DNA from: CAWKEY01 sp963848675
Lineage (GTDB): Bacteria > Pseudomonadota > Gammaproteobacteria > Methylococcales > Methylomonadaceae
DNA length: 14,886 nucleotides
Assembly (NCBI GenBank): GCA_963848675.1
Contig: CAWKEY010000008.1
Location: 1 to 14,886, forward strand
Direction of reading: 5' to 3'
In this document: positions 7,271 to 12,542 of the stretch, piece by piece
How the letters are laid out: each line of letters begins with the position of its first letter
Numbering within the stretch: the first letter of the stretch is position 1
Notes under the pieces: generated by a model
What the model saw: the letters and a program-made list of their open reading frames with translations, nothing else
What the model was told of the DNA's origin: nothing
Databases searched by the model: none
Translations under genes and position numbers: made by a program

Positions 7271-7432
7271 TCAGAAACGCCGGGACCATGCCAACTGCAA
7301 TGAAAATTGCGCCATCGATAGATCGATAAATTGACCAGGGCGTAATGGTTTGGCGCCGGTTACATGCCACTCCTGCACACCGGGCGCAAGGCTATTGAAT
7401 AAAACTTCGGAACTATTCAGCGTTTTTTGCAA
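7271..7432 (-). pseudogene. Possible C-terminal gene fragment upstream of the PmpA-type gene
   Basis: On the minus strand a 53-codon frame with no stop ends at 7271 and reads NSSEVLFNSLAPGVQEWHVT, later FIDLSMAQFSL and a final LAWSRRF. The alternating hydrophobic pattern and terminal Phe are like the last strand of an outer-membrane beta-barrel. A TAA lies directly upstream in frame (7433-7435), and no ATG or ribosome binding site is present. It may be the tail of a gene that once preceded the PmpA/PmpB pair. A stop-free run this long can occur by chance, so the call is tentative. Confidence 0.3.
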
Positions 7433-7494
7433 TTAGAATTACATATCGAATAATTGACCATGCCTGCAGATACAAATCTGATGTTTACCGTTGC

Positions 7495-7529
7495 TTGACA
7501 GGACGCAAAGAATCGAAGTAACGTAAATA
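7495..7529 (+). promoter_or_regulatory. Candidate promoter of the cysK leader
   Basis: A perfect -35 hexamer TTGACA lies at 7495-7500. A weak -10 such as TAACGT (7519-7524, spacer 18) or TAAATA (7524-7529, spacer 23) follows. The same TTGACA with the same following layout occurs before the PAS-LuxR gene. Transcription would then start near 7530, so that the shared motif at 7544 lies close to the 5' end of the RNA. The spacing is not ideal for sigma-70, so this is a candidate only. Confidence 0.4.
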
Positions 7530-7543
7530 AAAGTCGCAACTAT

Positions 7544-7568
7544 GCTGACCGGACAACCGGAAGCCAGT
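7544..7568 (+). promoter_or_regulatory. Shared 25-base leader motif, copy 1 (cysK leader)
   Basis: The motif begins GCTGACCGGACAACCGGAAG and ends CCAGT. It is identical to 9198-9222 upstream of the PAS-LuxR gene. It can fold as a CCGG-ACAA-CCGG hairpin with flanking GCT/AGC pairs. Its last bases (7561-7568) are also the 5' arm of the terminator directly downstream, so the small hairpin and the terminator compete. I do not recognise it as a known riboswitch family. Confidence 0.55.
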
Positions 7569-7597
7569 GAGCTCGTGAGGGCCACTGGTTTTTTTTT
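7561..7597 (+). terminator. Intrinsic terminator or attenuator in the cysK leader
   Basis: CCAGTG (7564-7569) pairs with CACTGG (7583-7588). After a single bulged A, GCTC (7571-7574) pairs with GGGC (7579-7582), closed by a GTGA (GNRA-type) tetraloop. Nine T follow at 7589-7597. This is a textbook intrinsic terminator, and it sits 27 bases before the cysK start on the same strand, downstream of a promoter-like sequence. That position suggests attenuation of cysK rather than the end of an upstream gene, since the nearest upstream gene points the other way. Confidence 0.8.
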
Positions 7598-7624
7598 GAC
7601 CTGACATACACTAGAAGGCAACAC

Positions 7625-8602
7625 ATGACACATTGGTACCCCGACAATTCACAATCCATAGGCAACACGCCGCTGGTGCGGCTTAACCGCATCGGTGAAG
7701 GAGCGCCGGTAACGCTGCTGGCCAAAATCGAAGGCCGCAATCCTGCGTATTCGGTGAAATGCCGGATCGGCGCGGCCATGGTCAACGATGCCGAGCAGCG
7801 CGGCTTGCTGGGGGCAGGCAAGGAGCTGATTGAGCCCACCAGCGGCAACACCGGCATTGCCCTGGCCTTTGTTGCCGCCGCGCGCGGCATTCCATTGACC
7901 CTGACCATGCCCGACACCATGAGTGTTGAACGCCGCAAATTATTGCTTGCCTTTGGCGCCAGGCTGGTGTTGACCGAAGGCGCCAAGGGCATGAAAGGCG
8001 CTATTGCCAAGGCAGAGGAAATCGTCGCCTCTGCGCCCGACCGTTACGTTCTCTTGCAGCAGTTCAAAAATCCCTCCAATCCATTGATCCACGAACAGAC
8101 TACGGGGCCAGAAATATGGGCCGATACCGACGGCGCTATCGATATTCTGGTATCCGGCGTCGGTACCGGCGGCACCATTACCGGTGTCTCGCGCTACATT
8201 AAACAAACCCAGGGTAAATCCATAGTCTCAATAGCGGTCGAGCCTGAGGCCAGTCCGGTGTTAACCCAGCAGCGTGCTGGTCTGGAAATCCAGTCCGGAC
8301 CGCACAAGATTCAAGGTATCGGCGCTGGTTTTGTGCCGGATGTGCTGGACCTGTCCTTAGTCGATGAGATTGAACAGGTCAGCAACGAAGAAGCGATAAC
8401 CTATGCCCGGCGTCTGGCCCGCGAGGAAGGCATACTCGCCGGCATTTCCTGCGGTGCGGCAGTGGCTGTCGCTGTGCGGGTTGGCAAACGTCCGGAAAAT
8501 GAAGGTAAAACCATCGTGGTGGTGCTGCCGGATTCCGGTGAGCGTTATTTGAGTACGGCCCTGTTCGAAGGACTCTTCGATGCTCAAGGTATCGGCGTAT
8601 GA
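7625..8602 (+). CDS. cysK: Cysteine synthase A (O-acetylserine sulfhydrylase)
   Basis: This PLP enzyme makes L-cysteine from O-acetylserine and sulfide, the last step of sulfate assimilation, in the cytoplasm. The ATG at 7625 follows AGAAGG at 7612-7617. The 325 residues match CysK (323 in E. coli) rather than the shorter CysM. Key features are the PLP lysine Lys45 in YSVKCRIG, the substrate loop PTSGNTGIAL at 71-80, the phosphate-binding GVGTGGT at 178-184, KIQGIGAGF at 228-236, and Ser304 in LPDSGERYLSTALF near the end. Its leader holds an intrinsic terminator and the motif shared with the PAS-LuxR gene, so expression is probably controlled by premature termination. Its stop overlaps the start of a broken serine acetyltransferase (ATGA), the usual partner that supplies O-acetylserine and binds CysK. 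Confidence 0.95.
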   Translation: MTHWYPDNSQSIGNTPLVRLNRIGEGAPVTLLAKIEGRNPAYSVKCRIGAAMVNDAEQRGLLGAGKELIEPTSGNTGIALAFVAAARGIPLTLTMPDTMSVERRKLLLAFGARLVLTEGAKGMKGAIAKAEEIVASAPDRYVLLQQFKNPSNPLIHEQTTGPEIWADTDGAIDILVSGVGTGGTITGVSRYIKQTQGKSIVSIAVEPEASPVLTQQRAGLEIQSGPHKIQGIGAGFVPDVLDLSLVDEIEQVSNEEAITYARRLAREEGILAGISCGAAVAVAVRVGKRPENEGKTIVVVLPDSGERYLSTALFEGLFDAQGIGV

Positions 8603-8871
8603 GCTTGAACAACAACGTTCAACATTGGGGTATCGAGGCGCTGGTTGCCGAACTGCGTGAGATTCGCTTGCAATCCCTGGAAAACCGCCAGCGCCGCGAT
8701 CATCCGCCAAAACTGCCTTCGCGCAAGATACTGGGTCATAGGGCGCATCACCATTGGCCGCGGCTCCACCATTGGCGGCAACGTCTGGCTCACCCACAGC
8801 GTTCCGCCAGGCACTCACATCAGTCAGGCGCAGGTCGCAGCGAGATGTTTGATGGTGGGGCAGGGATTTAG
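8599..8871 (+). pseudogene. Serine O-acetyltransferase (EpsC/CysE type) with large internal deletion and frameshift
   Basis: An intact version would make O-acetylserine for CysK. The start overlaps the cysK stop (ATGA). Residues 1-45 are a native N-terminus (WGIEALVAELREIRLQSLEN, then PPKLPSRKIL). The catalytic core is missing: from about 8740 the +1 frame reads VIGRITIGRGSTIGG and then NVWLTHSVPPGTHISQAQV, the hexapeptide-repeat end of the enzyme. Near 8836 one base appears lost (GTC-CGC reduced to GTCGC), and the original frame resumes as RSEMFDGGAGI before TAG. So a large internal deletion shifted the frame and a second lesion shifted it back. The 90-residue product would keep the N-terminal helix and the C-terminal isoleucine tail but no active site. 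Enzyme activity is excluded; expression as a short peptide is not. Confidence 0.85.
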
Positions 8872-9142
8872 GATGGCCAGATTCAAGGCGCGCCATGCTG
8901 TTTTCATCTTTAGCTTTGGATTATGGATCCGGATAGATAAAACAGCTATTGAAAATCGAAAAATATCTTGTTGCTTGCCATGAATACTGATGCGCCTAGT
9001 TCGCTTTTTATAAAGCACGGAAAATCAATGGATTAAAAAAACCTATTGCCCCCCTATTGCTATCAGCTACCCGCCGACGTGTGTACAAATGATATTTTCG
9101 GACAAACCATTCTAATTTCGACATAAACCAGTAGGCTACGAT
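8872..9142. other. Intergenic stretch with no recognisable gene
   Basis: This AT-leaning stretch follows the serine acetyltransferase remnant. I see no convincing coding frame, RNA gene or strong hairpin with a T-tract. It leads into the candidate leader of the PAS-LuxR gene, which begins around 9143. Confidence 0.5.
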
Positions 9143-9153
9143 TTTTCCGGGCC

Positions 9154-9189
9154 TTGACATAGACCAGTTAGGCCAAGTTTCGTTATGAT
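9154..9189 (+). promoter_or_regulatory. Candidate promoter of the PAS-LuxR gene
   Basis: TTGACA at 9154-9159 and TATGAT at 9184-9189 are both good hexamers, but they lie 24 bases apart, too far for a standard sigma-70 promoter. TAGACC (9160-9165) with an 18-base spacer to TATGAT is an alternative. The TTGACA and the 24 bases after it align without gaps to the cysK upstream region. Transcription would start near 9196, at the shared motif. Confidence 0.4.
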
Positions 9190-9197
9190 GGTAATTG

Positions 9198-9238
9198 GCT
9201 GACCGGACAACCGGAAGCCAGTATCAGTGAGAAGGTCA
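9198..9238 (+). promoter_or_regulatory. Shared 25-base leader motif, copy 2, with possible SD-sequestering stem
   Basis: Bases 9198-9222 are identical to the motif in the cysK leader. Here the flanking pairs are longer: TGGCT (9196-9200) with AGCCA (9216-9220), around CCGG-ACAA-CCGG. Alternatively TGACC (9200-9204) pairs with GGTCA (9234-9238), which covers the end of the ribosome binding site GAGAAGG (9229-9235) and reaches almost to the ATG at 9240. The two folds exclude each other, as in a translational switch. No terminator is present in this copy. Confidence 0.5.
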
Positions 9239-9239
9239 T

Positions 9240-10589
9240 ATGATCAAGAAACAAGAAGGACGGCAGCAATTTGATCTGCAATTTCGAGCAGAGGTTGAGG
9301 CGAAGTTTGCCAACGCTTCTTCGCATGAGGCATTGCGGGAGATCGAAATTCGCCATGCCCAGGCTTTGGCCATGGCCGGGTTGGGAACATGGTTGTGGAA
9401 TATCCAAACCGGCCACTTTGATTTCAGTGTCCGCTGGGCTGAGATGCGCGGCTACCGCCTGGAGGAAATACAGTCTAATATCAAAGTATGGAAAAATGGC
9501 ATCCATCCCGACGATCTTCCCGCCATGCGCATAAAACTGGCGGAGCATTTTGCCGGCTGCACTCCATTTTTTCAGGCCGAATACCGCGTTCCTACCAAAT
9601 CGGGATCATGGATATGGATATTGGATCGAGGTACGGTAATCGAGCGGGATGTCGAAGGAACCCCCCTGCGTATGGCAGGCACCGAGATAGACATCACAGA
9701 GCGTAAGCAAGTCGAGGAAGCAACGCGCATTGCTGCTGCAGCCTTTGAAACGCAGGATGGCATTATGGTAACCGATGCTCACAAGCTCATCTTGCGCATT
9801 AATCAGGCATTTAGCCACATTACCGGCTACAGCGCCGAAGAGGCGATTGGCCGGACCCCGTCCTTTCTCAGTTCCGGGCGGCATAGTGAAGATTTCTATC
9901 AGGCCCTATGGGCAACCGTAAATGGCGGTGGTTACTGGCACGGAGAAATCTGGGACAAGCGCAAGAATGGCGAGATATTCCCGTTGTGGCTTACCCTGAC
10001 CGCCGTTACTGACGTGGATGGTGAAATCACCCATTATGTCGGTTCGTTCACTGATATCACCGTACAAAAGCAGGCTGAAAAGCTTTTACTGGAATCCCGT
10101 CAGCGTCTGGAAGACAAGGTAGCAACCACAAAAGAAGAATTAGAAAAACGCAAGGAAGAAAGCACAGAGATTAATGCTGCGCTCAAGGTTCTGCTCAAGT
10201 ACAGGGAAACAGACAAATCTGATGCGCAAAGTGCGCTGTTATGCGAGGTGGAAGAATCCATCATGCCCTTCCTGAAAAAATTGAAAGGGGCAAGTAGCGG
10301 CCGGCGCCAAAGCATTCGCCTGATCAACATTCTTGAAAGCAATCTCCAGCAACTGGTGAAATCCTACGGGAGTGCCACTACGCTATCCGCTGCCTTCCAT
10401 CAGCTGACCCCAGTCGAAATACAGGTGGCGTCATTGCTCAGGCAGGGACTATCCACAAAGGTTATCGCTATGACCTTAAATATCGCGCCGGGAACCGTCA
10501 GCATCCACCGGAAGCACATCCGCAAGAAATTAGGATTAGACGGAAAGGCAGCCAATCTTCAAAACTACCTGAAGTCATTGACTGAATAA
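9240..10589 (+). CDS. PAS-PAS-LuxR sensor/transcription regulator
   Basis: A 449-residue single-protein regulator. PAS 1 (about 39-154) is of the PAC-bearing type (GLGTWLWNIQTG, HPDD, EYRVPTKSG, AGTEIDITERK). PAS 2 (about 159-278) reads DGIMVTDAHKLILRINQAFS, ITGYSAEEAIGR, and YVGSFTDITVQKQAE. A coiled-coil stretch (about 280-325) and the INAALKVLLKYRETDK linker follow. A C-terminal LuxR/GerE helix-turn-helix (about 388-447) is typical: LTPVEIQVASLLRQGLSTKV, then GTVSIHRKHIRKKLGL. The layout is that of a known class of cytoplasmic PAS-LuxR proteins without kinase or receiver domains, so the PAS domains should sense the signal directly; the ligand cannot be told. It has no transmembrane segment. 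It begins right after the leader motif shared with cysK, hinting at common control with cysteine synthesis. Its targets are unknown; the exported-protein genes downstream are candidates. Confidence 0.9.
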   Translation: MIKKQEGRQQFDLQFRAEVEAKFANASSHEALREIEIRHAQALAMAGLGTWLWNIQTGHFDFSVRWAEMRGYRLEEIQSNIKVWKNGIHPDDLPAMRIKLAEHFAGCTPFFQAEYRVPTKSGSWIWILDRGTVIERDVEGTPLRMAGTEIDITERKQVEEATRIAAAAFETQDGIMVTDAHKLILRINQAFSHITGYSAEEAIGRTPSFLSSGRHSEDFYQALWATVNGGGYWHGEIWDKRKNGEIFPLWLTLTAVTDVDGEITHYVGSFTDITVQKQAEKLLLESRQRLEDKVATTKEELEKRKEESTEINAALKVLLKYRETDKSDAQSALLCEVEESIMPFLKKLKGASSGRRQSIRLINILESNLQQLVKSYGSATTLSAAFHQLTPVEIQVASLLRQGLSTKVIAMTLNIAPGTVSIHRKHIRKKLGLDGKAANLQNYLKSLTE

Positions 10590-10620
10590 GACAAAACTAC
10601 AATCAGTCCAAACTTCCCGA

Positions 10621-10653
10621 ATGGATATTTTTTATATCCATTTCATATCCATT
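10621..10653. repeat. ATATCCAT repeats (one inverted, two direct) after the LuxR gene
   Basis: ATGGATAT (10621-10628), TTTTT, ATATCCAT (10634-10641) form a perfect 8-bp inverted repeat. ATATCCATT recurs at 10645-10653, 11 bases after the previous copy, about one helical turn. This could be the terminator of the PAS-LuxR gene or a binding site for a dimeric regulator such as the LuxR protein itself. The direct copy at one-turn spacing favours an operator, but no experiment supports either. Confidence 0.45.
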
Positions 10654-10761
10654 AATACTTCATTTTAAGTGATTGTCTTCTACTCATTAAAAGGAGTCTA
10701 CTAGCTATGACTTCTTAGGAAATGGGTTATCGCTTGTTAGACGATGGTTTGACTAGACGCT

Positions 10762-10803
10762 TATAGCCTTAGGTCGAAAAGTTAACCTTATTCTAAGGAT
10801 ATA
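10762..10803. repeat. Inverted repeat before the low-GC exported-protein gene
   Basis: TATAGCCTTAG (10762-10772) and CTAAGGATATA (10793-10803) are complementary at 10 of 11 positions with a 20-base loop. A second AT-rich hairpin follows, GTTAAA (10808-10813) with TTTAAC (10818-10823). Both lie within 80 bases of the start at 10840 and may be control sites or mRNA structure. Confidence 0.4.
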
Positions 10804-10839
10804 GGTAGTTAAATTTTTTTAACTCATGTGGTGGCTTGT

Positions 10840-11355
10840 ATGGAAACCTTAAATAAATCAACTGTAAACAAAATTACGATATCTTTATCGCTTGTAATTT
10901 TGATTTTATTTTCAACTATCTCAAAAGCGACACCTCCTGATTATTTATCAGAATATTGTTTTCTAATTGAGTTTAATCCTCCCTTTGAAAATTCTGACTC
11001 AGTATCGATGAGAATGGGTGTTACGTACAGCGGGGATCGATATTATCTAGGTCAAGGAATAATAGAATACCCTATTACACCTCTTATTTTTACCGGCACT
11101 ATTATCCCCACTGGAAGTGGAGACCGTTACCAGATGTCAGCAAGCGGAACAGAGCACAATATTTTACAGCCGGGGCCTGGTTTTCTTACTGAAAGAATGG
11201 TTATACAAAATATACACATGGTTGTAGATAGCGCCACTTTGAATGGCACTGTTCGGATTAAAGAAACGGTGATAGATAATGGTGTTACCCAGCCGGATTC
11301 GCCAGATTCATATACTTCCGGCAAGGTAACATTTAAGCAATCCTGTTCATTGTAA
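10840..11355 (+). CDS. Hypothetical exported protein, low GC
   Basis: I do not recognise a family. The 171-residue product has a signal peptide: Lys-containing N-terminus, hydrophobic ISLSLVILILFSTI, and cleavage after SKA (residue 30). The mature part is short, beta-like and has two cysteines, Cys40 near its start (SEYCFLIEF) and Cys169 near its end (FKQSCSL), well placed for one disulfide that closes the domain. No membrane anchor is seen after the signal. The ATG at 10840 was chosen over a GTG at 10828 because it gives a normal signal peptide; only a weak GGTGG lies upstream. Base use is clearly more AT-rich than in genes on either side (for example the codons around the signal peptide), which points to separate acquisition. 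The role is unknown. Confidence 0.75.
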   Translation: METLNKSTVNKITISLSLVILILFSTISKATPPDYLSEYCFLIEFNPPFENSDSVSMRMGVTYSGDRYYLGQGIIEYPITPLIFTGTIIPTGSGDRYQMSASGTEHNILQPGPGFLTERMVIQNIHMVVDSATLNGTVRIKETVIDNGVTQPDSPDSYTSGKVTFKQSCSL

Positions 11356-11570
11356 TAAATAAATGGGAGCAGTTGGCAAGGCAATTCGCAGTTTTAACCC
11401 AGGCATTCGGGATTTATCTTGAATACCTTTTTAAACAGAGTGGTATTTAGTTTTATTAAAGTTTCCTCCTTTTAACCGGTCACTATTATAAGAAAGCCGG
11501 GTGTAATTCGAAACATTGTAAAGCTTCATATCGCTGGATCACTAATTAGAATAGTTACAGGAGAATTATC

Positions 11571-12443
11571 ATGAAAACTTCAAAATTAAGTATGGCGATT
11601 GCGCTTATTCTGAGCGGTGCTATGGCTTCCGGCGCAGCCTTTGCGGCCAAAGGGGGCATTGCAGGAAAGCCCGGCGGTGGCGAGGAGACGGCCGCCCAGA
11701 ACCTGTCGGTGCCGGCGATCATGGTAGGTGCTGCGCCCGGGGGGCTTGTCTGCGACGGCGACGCACCGGAGACTGCGTCACCGCTGTTGCGGCCTTTGGG
11801 TGAACCACTGACCGGTTATGAGGTCCCGGGCTACTACTACGTCCAGAAGGTGCACACCTGGCGGGCGCAGTGCTTCAACGACGTTGGGGCAGATGTATTT
11901 GGCGCCTGGGGCGACAACCTCGAGGGCGACGCGAAGTTGAAGGTCGGCAGCCCGATCCGGGTTGAGCTGGTTCTCATGAACAGTCGCACATATGGGGATG
12001 GAACGACATCTTTGCTAGGCTACCCGGTGATCAAGCTGGAGCCGAGCCAGCTCGACCGGAATTCCGCCTACGGGCACGCAGCCAATGCACCGACAGCTGT
12101 TTCCGACACTCCGGCCGAATTCGGGCAGGGTTCGTGGCTGGTACATGACAACCAGATCACGTTCAGCGTCCAGAACCTCGACACCGACGTGTACGCGGTT
12201 CCACCGGGCACGAACCCCACGGCCGAAATCAACGCGACCGGCAAGATCGTGTACGGGTACAACCTGCGCGTCTCCGAGGCAGGAAATTACAGGATCACCT
12301 TCACTAGCTCAACCGGTGTCGTATTCACGGGTGTTGACGCTGGGGGCCAAGTGGACGATAACAACGTCTACATCGATATCAATGTGACGCAGAGTGGTGG
12401 CGGTGGTGGTGGCGGTGGTGGTAAACCACCAAAATCAAAATAA
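11571..12443 (+). CDS. Hypothetical exported protein with poly-glycine C-terminus
   Basis: This is a 290-residue secreted protein of unknown function. The ATG at 11571 follows AGGAGAA at about 11558-11564. The signal peptide is clear (Lys2, Lys5, hydrophobic MAIALILSGAMASGAA, cleavage after AFA at residue 25). The mature start is glycine-rich (KGGIAGKPGGGEE). The middle looks like a beta-sandwich, with a conserved-looking YYYVQKVHTWRAQCFND, then GAWGDNLEGDAKLKVGSPIR. Two cysteines (61 and 101) could pair. Late beta-rich text (GYNLRVSEAGNYRITFTSST) resembles a surface or adhesion-type domain. Nine consecutive glycines (276-284) precede a basic KPPKSK end. The signal-peptide codons are AT-leaning, while the body is GC-rich. 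A terminator follows, so it is probably transcribed alone. Confidence 0.85.
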   Translation: MKTSKLSMAIALILSGAMASGAAFAAKGGIAGKPGGGEETAAQNLSVPAIMVGAAPGGLVCDGDAPETASPLLRPLGEPLTGYEVPGYYYVQKVHTWRAQCFNDVGADVFGAWGDNLEGDAKLKVGSPIRVELVLMNSRTYGDGTTSLLGYPVIKLEPSQLDRNSAYGHAANAPTAVSDTPAEFGQGSWLVHDNQITFSVQNLDTDVYAVPPGTNPTAEINATGKIVYGYNLRVSEAGNYRITFTSSTGVVFTGVDAGGQVDDNNVYIDINVTQSGGGGGGGGGKPPKSK

Positions 12444-12473
12444 GGCTATCTAAATTCGGTTAGCAAGCAACTC

Positions 12474-12512
12474 AGGCCGGGCGAGCTTTAACGTTTCCCC
12501 GGCCTTTTCTTT
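12474..12512 (+). terminator. Intrinsic terminator after the poly-glycine protein gene
   Basis: AGGCCGGG (12474-12481) pairs with CCCGGCCT (12498-12505) around a 16-base loop and is followed by a T-rich run (TTTTCTTTCT). It lies 31 bases after the stop at 12443 and 38 bases before the next start, separating the two genes into different transcripts or reducing read-through. Confidence 0.85.
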
Positions 12513-12542
12513 CTGTCTCATACCCTTCAGAGGAAAAAACCA

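Noticed and set aside
7497..7568. Cyclic-di-GMP (GEMM-I) riboswitch in the cysK leader
   Set aside because: GGACGCAAAG at 7501-7510 resembles part of the GEMM-I consensus, but the other conserved segments are missing and the homologous second leader lacks this sequence.
8645..8983. Separate 112-residue gene overlapping the serine acetyltransferase remnant
   Set aside because: Its recognisable part (VIGRITIGRGSTIGG to SQAQV) is the frameshifted end of the acetyltransferase; the rest reads out of frame into non-coding DNA.
10691..10766. Small genes in the gap after the LuxR regulator (AAGGAG then ATG at 10707; ATG at 10722)
   Set aside because: The first frame stops after three codons and the second after fourteen; no support for translation beyond a ribosome-binding-like sequence.
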